Of a stretch of 32,452 bases of DNA, positions 8,561-16,206 are shown one piece after another. The stretch's first letter is position 1. Each line of letters starts with the position of its first letter. The notes below the pieces were generated by a model. That model did not search any database. It saw only the letters and a list, made by a program, of their open reading frames with translations, and was not told the DNA's origin. A program made the translations under genes and the position numbers. The stretch spans positions 1 to 32,452 of the forward strand of contig JAAYUS010000012.1 of the NCBI GenBank assembly GCA_012517605.1, in the 5' to 3' direction. Source of the stretch: Bacteroidales bacterium. GTDB taxonomy: Bacteria > Bacteroidota > Bacteroidia > Bacteroidales > VadinHA17.

Positions 8561-9472
8561 CTAAATAAACTGACTTAAATATCTTTTTGTGATGGCAAGC
8601 GCTTTTTTCCTGTCTTCAAGTGATCCCTCAAAAGCCTTGTCTTCAACCTCAATGCAAACCGGACCGTCATACCTGATATCATAAAGAGCCGAGAAGAATG
8701 CTGACCAGTCAATATCTCCGAGACCCGGGAGCTTTGGAGAATGAAATTCGAGAGGAGTAGCCATAATGCCTACATTATCAAGCTTATCCCGATACACCTT
8801 TGCATCCTTGAGATGAATGTGGAAAAGCTTTTCCCTGAACTCATAAATCGGTTTAATATAATCCATCTGCTGCCATAGCATATGTGAGGGATCATAATTC
8901 AGTCCGAAATGGCCGCTGTTTATCTCACCGAACATCCTCCTCCAGATTGCAGGCGTTGTGGCCAGGTTATTGCCTCCGGGCCATTCATCCTTTGTAAAGA
9001 TCATCGGGCAGTTTTCAATTCCTATTTTTACATCCTTCTCGCCGGCATGCCAGATTATTTCAGGCCACACCTTCCTGAATGCTTCAAAATTCTCCTCAAC
9101 ATTTCTATTCTTATCCTTACCGATAAATGTATTTATCTTATTGATGCCCAGCATGGCGGAAGCATCGATGACTTTCATAATATGGTTTATGAAAAACCTG
9201 CTTTTCTCTTCATCGGGATCGAGGGGATTCGGGTAATAACCAAGGGCGGAGATCTCAACTCCCTTCTTCCGGCAATGGTCATTTATTGACCGGGCTCTCT
9301 GTTCGTCGAGCGTATCAACATCGATATGCGTCACGCCGGCATATCTGCGTTCCGCTTTTCCGACAGGCCAGCAGCATATTTCAACACATGAGAATCCATA
9401 ATCGGATGCCAGATCGATAAGCTCTTCAAAGCTCAGTTCAGGCAAAATTGCGCTTACAAATCCCAGTTTCAT
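8561..9472 (-). CDS. Sugar phosphate isomerase/epimerase family protein (xylose isomerase-like TIM barrel)
   Basis: A 303-residue cytoplasmic barrel without a signal peptide. Metal-ligand positions look complete: Glu153 in IGIENCP, Asp194 in LNYDPSH, His220 in FHIHLKDA and Glu275 in CIEVED. PGLGDIDW near 249-256 is the familiar loop before the last strands. Proteins of this superfamily isomerise, epimerise, dehydrate or decarboxylate sugars and sugar acids, and the exact reaction cannot be read from the motifs. It lies 9 bp upstream of the secreted beta-helix gene on the same strand, suggesting it processes a product released by that enzyme. Confidence 0.8.
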   Translation of the reverse strand: MKLGFVSAILPELSFEELIDLASDYGFSCVEICCWPVGKAERRYAGVTHIDVDTLDEQRARSINDHCRKKGVEISALGYYPNPLDPDEEKSRFFINHIMKVIDASAMLGINKINTFIGKDKNRNVEENFEAFRKVWPEIIWHAGEKDVKIGIENCPMIFTKDEWPGGNNLATTPAIWRRMFGEINSGHFGLNYDPSHMLWQQMDYIKPIYEFREKLFHIHLKDAKVYRDKLDNVGIMATPLEFHSPKLPGLGDIDWSAFFSALYDIRYDGPVCIEVEDKAFEGSLEDRKKALAITKRYLSQFI

Positions 9473-9516
9473 AATTCCATAAATTTTAATTACACAATCT
9501 ATAATTTTCTTTTTTA

Positions 9517-9547
9517 CCCTCTTTCCGGTTTCCCCAGGGGGGGAAGG
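9517..9547. repeat. C/G-run palindromic repeat, short copy
   Basis: A stretch beginning CCCTCTTTCCGG and running into TTCCCC-AGGG-GGGGAA (hairpin 9530-9545). Its left part aligns with the start of the longer element at 11011 (ACCCYCTTYCCGGYYT pattern). It lies just past the stop of the hexokinase gene, between two minus-strand genes. This looks like a partial copy of the same intergenic repeat family. Confidence 0.5.
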
Positions 9548-9554
9548 CAGGATT

Positions 9555-10835
9555 TCAGTCGATCAATCCTGCAAGTGCGGCTCCTATCAGACTTGACTGT
9601 GGAACCTCGGTAAATTCCACATACCGTTTCCTGTCGCCGTCAAGTATTTCAAAAAAGTACTTTTCAAATCTTTCCTTCAGTCTGAAAAGCTTATAGAAAG
9701 TAGTCCCCTCAATTGTGACAAGTATGGGTTTTTCAGGATATATCCCTTTTCCCGTCTTCAGTACAACCGCAGCCATGCTGGCGGCAACGAGCCTTGCCGA
9801 ACGGTTTATCATGTTATCGATTATGGTTACTGCACTAATGATGTCTTCGCGGGTTGTGAAACATTCAAAAAGAATATTCTCTTTTCCGCTATTCTCAACA
9901 AAGCTGCCTGCCTGTTCAGATGTGAGTTCGCTGATTTTCATAAGAGCTTCTGCTGCCTGGTCTGAAAACACGCCTTCCTCTGCCGCTTTTTTCAGAATGA
10001 ATAGGCAGAGCCCTCCGAAATATCCTCCTGAAAACATCTTCTCGAAGGTATAATTATCAGGGTTCATCGTGGTAAGGTCGAAGGCGATATCCAGTCCAGT
10101 TCTGGGAGCTTTCCCGAAATTTCCCGATTCAATATTTATTATCATGCTCCCTGCAGGATCAAGTTCCCTGTTCTTTATTATATTCCGGTTCGACTCGATG
10201 TAGCACATATTTGTACCTGTCCCGAGGATAAACCCGATGTATGAATCATAAGTCTTACTGAAGGCAGCCGATTTGCCAGCCAGAAGTGTGGCAACAGTGT
10301 CGTTGAGAAGCACTATTTTCTTTTCCGGAGTTCCAAGCGCTTCGAGCAGCGATTTGCCGATCGTCTGTCCAATCACCTCCGGTGCCTGCACTTCCTTGCA
10401 GAACTGCAGAAGCCTTCCGTCCTTGTCAGGAAAGATCTCAGTCGGATAGGAAAAGCAAAAACCAATTCTGTCAGACTTTGAAACATACGGACTTATATAT
10501 CGTGCCATGACATCAAAAAATTCCTTCTTCGATACTTCTCTCTCAAGACCCGGCATCCCGAAATTCCTGATGCCATCCATCTGAAGTTTGCCGCTGCTTG
10601 TAAAGGACACAAGTGAACATCTGAAATTCGTACCTCCGGCATCAATTGCGATTACAGGAGTATCTTTCAGAAACTCATTATCAGCTTCAATGTATGTCGG
10701 GATCATCCTCAGTGAATCAGGTTCGCCCCTGAGGCCTTTTTCCATATCGGAAAGGAAAACATCAATCAGTTTGCCGACATCAGTATCAGAGGCGCTCAAT
10801 CCGTGAGCTTTAAGGAATTTTCCTGCTTTTTCCAT
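9555..10835 (-). CDS. Hexokinase family sugar kinase (eukaryote-type fold signature)
   Basis: A 426-residue cytoplasmic protein that phosphorylates a hexose, probably glucose, with ATP. Phosphate-1 motif IAIDAGGTNFR begins at residue 62, sugar-binding SYP is at 129-131, and LLNDTVATLL holds the probable catalytic Asp179. GFILGTGTNMCY (201-212) is the second phosphate loop, and NIESGNFG (234-241) supplies Glu236 for sugar contact. The C terminus SSLIGAALAG closes the fold as in hexokinases. The length is near the single-domain hexokinase size and clearly above ROK kinases. Upstream of the start is a 348-bp divergent spacer shared with deoC. It could feed glucose released by the GH3/GH30 enzymes into glycolysis. 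Confidence 0.88.
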   Translation of the reverse strand: MEKAGKFLKAHGLSASDTDVGKLIDVFLSDMEKGLRGEPDSLRMIPTYIEADNEFLKDTPVIAIDAGGTNFRCSLVSFTSSGKLQMDGIRNFGMPGLEREVSKKEFFDVMARYISPYVSKSDRIGFCFSYPTEIFPDKDGRLLQFCKEVQAPEVIGQTIGKSLLEALGTPEKKIVLLNDTVATLLAGKSAAFSKTYDSYIGFILGTGTNMCYIESNRNIIKNRELDPAGSMIINIESGNFGKAPRTGLDIAFDLTTMNPDNYTFEKMFSGGYFGGLCLFILKKAAEEGVFSDQAAEALMKISELTSEQAGSFVENSGKENILFECFTTREDIISAVTIIDNMINRSARLVAASMAAVVLKTGKGIYPEKPILVTIEGTTFYKLFRLKERFEKYFFEILDGDRKRYVEFTEVPQSSLIGAALAGLID

Positions 10836-11010
10836 ATTATTTGCGTTTTGTTGAAGTTTACGGGAATTTACATTTCATTTTCCCATTACCAAAGTATGAA
10901 AAAAATTTCGCTTACCTTTAGATCAAAGGAACATCAACCTGATAAACTGATAAGAAATTTTCAAAATGAGTGTCGGTAATTATAAATAAAAGAAAAACTA
11001 TTTGAAGCTT

Positions 11011-11089
11011 ACCCCCTTCCCGGCCTTCCCCCACAGGGGAAGGGGCAGCGAAAAAAGCTTTTCCCCTTTGGGGGAAACGGGAAAGGAGG
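11011..11089. repeat. C/G-run palindromic repeat, full copy with two hairpins
   Basis: The left hairpin is CCTTCCCC (11024-11031) with GGGGAAGG (11036-11043). The right hairpin is TTTCCCC (11060-11066) with GGGGAAA (11071-11077). The outer ends, CCTTCCCG and CGGGAAAGG, can pair with one bulge, so the whole 79 bp can fold as a branched cruciform. Such C/G-run elements recur between genes in Bacteroidota. The related short copy at 9517-9547 lies on the other side of the hexokinase gene. Confidence 0.6.
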
Positions 11090-11110
11090 TCTGATAAAAG
11101 AAGAAAATGA

Positions 11111-11148
11111 TTGAAAATAAGTCATCAATGGTTGTTAATATATCTTTG
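11111..11148 (+). promoter_or_regulatory. Bacteroidota-type promoter for deoC
   Basis: TATCTTTG at 11141-11148 is a perfect TAnnTTTG -7 element. A TTGA at 11111-11114 is a candidate -33 element with 26 bp between. Transcription would start near 11155 and leave an untranslated leader of about 30 nt before ATG 11184. Confidence 0.45.
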
Positions 11149-11183
11149 TTAATGACTAATGACACTAATTAACTTTTAATAAC

Positions 11184-11894
11184 ATGGATAAGGTAAAGGA
11201 AATTGCCAAAATGATCGATCATTCAATTCTTCATCCGACATTTACGGATGAGGATCTTAGGAGGGAATGCGAAACAGCAAGAAAGTATGATGTAGCATCA
11301 GTATGTGTAAAACCTTATGCTGTCAGTATGGCTGCAGAACTCCTTAAGGGAAGCGATGTTCTTGTCGGCGCTGTCATAGGATTTCCGGCAGGAAATTCGA
11401 CTGTCGGAGTAAAAGTTTTTGAGACTGAGACCGCCTGCCGTGACGGAGCGAAGGAAATCGATATGGTGATCAATATTGGCAAGGCGCTTCAGGAGGATTG
11501 GGATTATATTAAAAGGGAGGTCAGTGCCGTCGTTGATGCCTCACATAAATATGGAGCGATCACAAAAGTCATTTTTGAAACAGACTATGTTACTAAGGAT
11601 GAACAAAAGATAAAACTCTGTGAAATCTGTTCAGAAGCCGGAGCCGATTATGTGAAAACCTCCACAGGATATGGATTCGTAAAAGGAGCCGACGGCAAAT
11701 ATTCATATACAGGCGCTACTGCTCATGATATTGAGCTTATGCGGAAACATTGCCCTCCACATGTAAAAATAAAGGCTGCAGGCGGAGTACGTACCCTGTC
11801 CGACCTGCTGAAGCTTAAAGAATTAGGCATATCCCGGTGCGGAGCGACGGCCACTGCTGCAATGCTTGAGGAGGCAAAAAGGATTTTCGGATGA
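11184..11894 (+). CDS. deoC: Deoxyribose-phosphate aldolase
   Basis: A 236-residue class I aldolase that cleaves 2-deoxyribose 5-phosphate to acetaldehyde and glyceraldehyde 3-phosphate in the cytoplasm. KEIDMVINIG places Asp93, YVKTSTGYG places the Schiff-base Lys158, and VKIKAAGGVRT places Lys197, the three expected active-site residues. VGAVIGFPAGN (61-71) is also conserved. The length matches the short bacterial form. It has a good promoter upstream and is followed after 54 bp by a run of glycosidase genes on the same strand. Whether it is functionally linked to them or only a promoter-proximal neighbour is unclear. Confidence 0.95.
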   Translation: MDKVKEIAKMIDHSILHPTFTDEDLRRECETARKYDVASVCVKPYAVSMAAELLKGSDVLVGAVIGFPAGNSTVGVKVFETETACRDGAKEIDMVINIGKALQEDWDYIKREVSAVVDASHKYGAITKVIFETDYVTKDEQKIKLCEICSEAGADYVKTSTGYGFVKGADGKYSYTGATAHDIELMRKHCPPHVKIKAAGGVRTLSDLLKLKELGISRCGATATAAMLEEAKRIFG

Positions 11895-11948
11895 AAAATC
11901 ATAAGCTTACATAAGTATTTCAATTTCAAACTCTAAAAACAAAATCTG

Positions 11949-13409
11949 ATGAAGACCAGATTCTGCTGCGGGGTAATTATCGTCATCGTGCTGGTAATTA
12001 CTTCCTGTAAAAATGAGTATCAGCCATTAAGCCTCCATCCAGGTAACAATCACTATTTTCTTTTCAGGGAAAAACCGACTGTTTTAATAGGTTCCACCGA
12101 ACATTACGGTGCGGTGATGAACCTCGATTTCGACTACATAAAATATCTTGATGAACTGGCTTCTTACGGACTAAACATTACAAGAACATTTTCAGGAATA
12201 TATGTTGAACCTCAGGGTGCCTTCAATATTTCAAAGAACACTCTTGCTCCCCAACAGGGGAGATATATCTGCCCGTGGGCAAGGAGCAACGAACCCGGAT
12301 ATCCCGGGGGTGGCAATAAGTTCGACCTGACAAAATGGGATCCTGGCTATTTCGCCCGCTTAAAGGATTTTATTTCAGAAGCCGGAAAGCGGAATATTGT
12401 CGTAGAACTCGATCTTTTTTCAAACTTTTACGACACGATTCAGTGGAAACTAAGTCCGTTGTATTATTCAAATAATGTCAACGGCTTCAAACCGGTTAAG
12501 GATCACAGGGAGGTTCTTTCATTACGCCATCCCCGGCTGTTAAAGATACAGGAGGACATGGTAAAGAAGATACTTGAAGAATGCAACTCCTTCGACAACC
12601 TTTATTATGAGGTCTGCAATGAGCCTTATTTCGGCGACAAGGAGGCTCTCGACGCATGGGAGGAACACATGACGGGGATCATTGAAGGTATCGAAAAGGG
12701 ATTGCCCAGGAAACACCTTATCTCCCAGAACATTGAGAACTTTTCATTGAAAGTTGAAAACCCTCATCCTGCCGTTTCCATTTTCAATTTCCACTATGCG
12801 CAACCACCCGTAACAGTTGAAATGAACTACGGATTGAATAAGCCGGTCGGCGACAATGAAACAGGGTTCAGAGGTATTGAGGACGTACATTACCGGACAG
12901 AAGGCTGGGATTTTATGACTGCCGGAGGAGCTCTTTACAATAACCTGGATTACTCATTTACAACTGACAATGAAGATGGAAGCTTTCAGTTCCCCGCAAC
13001 TCAGCCGGGAGGTGGCGGCGCTAAGCTCAGAAGTCAGCTTTCAATGCTTAAATCCGTTTTCGGAGAAATCGATTTCATAAAAATGAAACCTGTAAATTAT
13101 TCCTGCAAGCCGGTACTTCCGGAAAAAGCTACTGTAAGGATACTTGCTGAGGAAGGCAGGCAATATCTTGTCTATATCAACAACTGGCATCCGCAGAAGG
13201 AGGAGCCACCTTTAAATGAGAATCTGAATCAGGAAAATTTCAGGGTTCCGGTTGAGTTGCCATCAGGCAATTATTCGTGCGAATGGATCGATCCTGTAAC
13301 CGGTCGGCGTACAAAATTAATTGTGAACGGACATGAAGGCGGGGAGCATGAGTTTATTCCTCCTTCACTGACAGAGGATATTGTTCTGTTAATAAAAAAA
13401 CAGTTGTGA
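11949..13409 (+). CDS. Clan GH-A glycosidase-like lipoprotein (GH5-like barrel)
   Basis: A 486-residue lipoprotein: the leader ends VLVITSC with Cys20. A TIM barrel spans about 40-400. LYYEVCNEP holds Glu225 as acid/base on strand 4, and KPVGDNETGF holds Glu304 as a plausible nucleophile on strand 7, the clan GH-A layout. The C-terminal 90 residues (YLVYINNW to VLLIKKQL) look like the small beta domain found behind DUF4038-type barrels. I cannot assign a numbered GH family. Only one base separates its stop from the next ATG, so translation is probably coupled. Confidence 0.75.
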   Translation: MKTRFCCGVIIVIVLVITSCKNEYQPLSLHPGNNHYFLFREKPTVLIGSTEHYGAVMNLDFDYIKYLDELASYGLNITRTFSGIYVEPQGAFNISKNTLAPQQGRYICPWARSNEPGYPGGGNKFDLTKWDPGYFARLKDFISEAGKRNIVVELDLFSNFYDTIQWKLSPLYYSNNVNGFKPVKDHREVLSLRHPRLLKIQEDMVKKILEECNSFDNLYYEVCNEPYFGDKEALDAWEEHMTGIIEGIEKGLPRKHLISQNIENFSLKVENPHPAVSIFNFHYAQPPVTVEMNYGLNKPVGDNETGFRGIEDVHYRTEGWDFMTAGGALYNNLDYSFTTDNEDGSFQFPATQPGGGGAKLRSQLSMLKSVFGEIDFIKMKPVNYSCKPVLPEKATVRILAEEGRQYLVYINNWHPQKEEPPLNENLNQENFRVPVELPSGNYSCEWIDPVTGRRTKLIVNGHEGGEHEFIPPSLTEDIVLLIKKQL

Positions 13410-13410
13410 C

Positions 13411-14679
13411 ATGGGAAAGAAAACTGTGCTTCCCTTACTTGCCATTTTACTGCATCTGGCCTCTTTCAGTCAGGCAAATTCTCAGAATCTTCTTAAAACA
13501 TGGGATGTATTTGAACTTACACTTGTTTCGAAGAGCTCTTCTTCGAATCCTTACCTGGAAATAGTGCCCGGCAAGACTCCTTTTCTGACAGCCCGTTTTA
13601 CAGGAACGGATGGTTTGGCAGCAGGCCAATCGATGACAGTTCCCGGTTTCTGGGACGGTGAAAGAACCTGGAAGATAAAGTTTGCCAATTCAAAGGGCAT
13701 AACAGTGTGGATCCATGCCTGGTGGAGCCGTGAAGGAATCAGTAAGTCGATCGGAGAAGAAAATATTATTCGCTGGTGGAGGTATGTGGTGCAAAGGCTT
13801 CACGCATACAATGTAATCTGGGTAATTGCAGGTGAATATAATATGAATGACTACGGCGGATTTCCTCTGGAATTCTGGAACGGGCTGGGGAAAATTATAA
13901 AAGATGAAGATCCCTATGAGAGGATTATGGGCGCACATCCGACCCCTCCGATGTGGAGCGGAGGTGCGGATGCCCCTCAGTGGTCAACAGCCGAGGCAAT
14001 TCACGACCAGCAATGGTCCGATTACAACCAGGGTCAGACCGGTCACGCCAGATGGTGCAATGAACTGACCCCATGGATAATAACGAATGCATATAATAGG
14101 AAGCCCGCAAAGCCGGTAGTTGTAACCGAACCGTGGTATGAATTCATCGAAGGTAACCCGACCGCAATGGACATACGCTTCGGAGCCTGGAGCGCTGTAA
14201 TGTCGGGAGCAGCAGGACACTCATACGGCGGCGGACATATCTGGCGGGTCCATCTGCCTGAACGACCGACAGGGGTTGGATCATGGCCGATGGATACGAG
14301 TTTTGCAACAAATACTATGCTCTATCCGGGAGCTGTCTCCGTCGGTTTCATGGGTAAATTCCTGAGAAAACTCGATTGGTGGAAGCTTGAGCCGCATCCT
14401 GAACTGGTGCCTGAAAATCCTTCACCCTACTGCCTGGCCGATCCGGGAAGGGAATATTTGTTTTATCTCAGGTACGGAGGGTCGGTTAAAATTGATTTAA
14501 CGGCTTACCCTGGTTCCTCGGAATTTGAATTCACCTGGACCGACCTTGTCAACAGCCGTGAATCAAAAAAGGGTGTGATCAGCGGAGGGTCTGTAACAGA
14601 AATAAAATGCCCGGAAGATTACCCCGGTACTGTTAACTTCAAGGACTGGTTACTGTATGTTGTGAGAACAGATAAATAA
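13411..14679 (+). CDS. DUF5060/DUF4038-type glycosidase with an internal in-frame deletion
   Basis: A 422-residue secreted protein with a signal peptide ending near SQANS. Residues 30-92 are the first part of a DUF5060 sandwich (GQSMTVPGFWDGERTWKIKFA). The sequence then jumps straight into NSKGITVWIHAWW, which belongs to about strand 3 of the barrel. Compared with the next gene, where the corresponding points are residues 73 and about 212, some 135-140 residues are missing: the end of DUF5060 and the first third of the barrel. Later parts remain: VIAGEYN (Glu142), VVVTEPWYE (Glu240), SGAAGHSYGGGHIW and a C-terminal beta domain. The frame is intact, so this is either a recent deletion, an assembly join or an odd functional variant. 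Enzyme activity is doubtful. Confidence 0.7.
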   Translation: MGKKTVLPLLAILLHLASFSQANSQNLLKTWDVFELTLVSKSSSSNPYLEIVPGKTPFLTARFTGTDGLAAGQSMTVPGFWDGERTWKIKFANSKGITVWIHAWWSREGISKSIGEENIIRWWRYVVQRLHAYNVIWVIAGEYNMNDYGGFPLEFWNGLGKIIKDEDPYERIMGAHPTPPMWSGGADAPQWSTAEAIHDQQWSDYNQGQTGHARWCNELTPWIITNAYNRKPAKPVVVTEPWYEFIEGNPTAMDIRFGAWSAVMSGAAGHSYGGGHIWRVHLPERPTGVGSWPMDTSFATNTMLYPGAVSVGFMGKFLRKLDWWKLEPHPELVPENPSPYCLADPGREYLFYLRYGGSVKIDLTAYPGSSEFEFTWTDLVNSRESKKGVISGGSVTEIKCPEDYPGTVNFKDWLLYVVRTDK

Positions 14680-14703
14680 CCAATAATAACAATCCTTAAC
14701 AAA

Positions 14704-16206
14704 ATGAAAAGACAAATCCTGCTTATTTCATGTTTATTTATATCAGCTGCACTGGATGCCACGCAGGTTGAGCAGTACTCAGTTTTTGAACTTGAATTAA
14801 AGGGACCTTCCGCAGGCAATCCTTTTACCGGGGTGCAAATGTCTGCCGAATTCAGATTGATGAACAGGTCACTGTTCTGCGAAGGATTTTATGACGGGGA
14901 TGGCATCTACAGGATCAGGTTCATGCCCGATGAACCCGGAAACTGGACATACATAACAAAAAGCAACATTAAGGAAATGGACCTAAAGAAGGGCAGTTTT
15001 ACATGCGTTGCCGCTGCATCCGGGAATCATGGGCCTGTAAAAGTCCGGAACACCTTCGACTTTGGATATGCCGACGGAACACCGTTTTACCCTGTGGGAA
15101 CAACATGCTATGCATGGGTCCATCAGCCGGAGGAGCTTGTAAACGAGACTCTTGCCACTCTTAAGAAAACTGCATTCAACAAAATAAGAATGACAGTTAT
15201 GCCGAAGAATTATGACGTTTATATTAACAATGAGCCTCCGTTTTATCCATTTGAGGGTTCAAAAGATAAAGGCTGGGATTTTTTCAGACCAAATCCGGAA
15301 TTCTTCAGGAATTTTGAACAGAAAATTCTTGAACTGCAAAAACTAGGCATTGAAGCTGACGTTATCCTTTTCCATCCATATGACTGGGGAAAATGGAACT
15401 TTGACAAGATGAACACCGAACAGGCAGTATTCTATCTGCGCTATCTTATTGCCCGGATTGCTGCATACCGCAATGTATGGTGGTCGATGGCAAATGAATA
15501 TGATATAATGAGAAAAACTGACCAGGAATGGGAAAAATACTTCAGGGTTATTCAGAGTTATGATCCTTATTCACACCTGCGCAGTATCCATAATGGTATG
15601 GAATGGTATAACCATTCCCTGCCCTGGATTACCCATCTGAGCATTCAGACCGCTTACCTGGAGGATATCCAGGACTGGCGGGAACTTTATAGGAAACCTG
15701 TTATCATTGATGAATGTGTTTACGAGGGCAATGTTCCGAACGACTGGGGAAATCTGACACCTGAAGAAATGGTTAACCGGTTCTGGATCTCATATTGCAG
15801 AGGAGCCTACTGTACTCATGGAGAGACATATATCCATCCTGAAAATATCCTATGGTGGTCGAAGGGAGGTAAATTGTATGGTAAAAGTCCGGAACGGATT
15901 GCTTTCCTCCACAAAATAATGACAGAAACTCCCCTGGAAGGAGTATATCCTCATCACAGCATATGGAACAAGGAGACATATCTGATCAAAGACAATGAAT
16001 TTTACCTTCATTACTATGGCAACAGCCAGCAGGCAAAAGCAAGGCTATATCTTCCGAAGAATATCAGGTTCAGGCTTGAAGTTATTGATACATGGAACAT
16101 GACCGTAACCCCTGTTAACGGCGAATTCAGCGGAATGATCGAGATACCTTTGCCGGGGCTCCCTTACATTGCTGTAAGGGCAACTGCATTAAATGGCAAC
16201 AAATGA
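14704..16206 (+). CDS. DUF5060-GH-A barrel-DUF5605 glycosidase-like protein, secreted
   Basis: A 500-residue secreted protein with a signal peptide ending near ALDAT. DUF5060 covers about 22-105 (YSVFELELKGPS, FYDGDGIYRIRFMPDEPGNW). The barrel spans about 118-410, with FYPVGTTCYAWV as strand 1, WWSMANEYD placing acid/base Glu265 and PVIIDECVYEG placing Glu337. The final 90 residues fit a DUF5605-like beta domain (LEGVYPHHSIW to YIAVRAT). Similar proteins occur in plant-polysaccharide loci, but their substrates are largely unassigned. Its stop overlaps the start of the next gene by 4 bp (ATGA), so the two are translationally coupled. Confidence 0.78.
   Translation: MKRQILLISCLFISAALDATQVEQYSVFELELKGPSAGNPFTGVQMSAEFRLMNRSLFCEGFYDGDGIYRIRFMPDEPGNWTYITKSNIKEMDLKKGSFTCVAAASGNHGPVKVRNTFDFGYADGTPFYPVGTTCYAWVHQPEELVNETLATLKKTAFNKIRMTVMPKNYDVYINNEPPFYPFEGSKDKGWDFFRPNPEFFRNFEQKILELQKLGIEADVILFHPYDWGKWNFDKMNTEQAVFYLRYLIARIAAYRNVWWSMANEYDIMRKTDQEWEKYFRVIQSYDPYSHLRSIHNGMEWYNHSLPWITHLSIQTAYLEDIQDWRELYRKPVIIDECVYEGNVPNDWGNLTPEEMVNRFWISYCRGAYCTHGETYIHPENILWWSKGGKLYGKSPERIAFLHKIMTETPLEGVYPHHSIWNKETYLIKDNEFYLHYYGNSQQAKARLYLPKNIRFRLEVIDTWNMTVTPVNGEFSGMIEIPLPGLPYIAVRATALNGNK

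Larger units (their letters stand above)
10836..11183. other. Divergent intergenic region, hexokinase/deoC
   Basis: A 348-bp spacer with three parts: an A/T-rich segment next to the hexokinase start (10836-11010) holding its undetermined promoter, a C/G-rich repeat element (11011-11089), and the deoC promoter (11111-11148). No small gene is evident. Confidence 0.5.
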
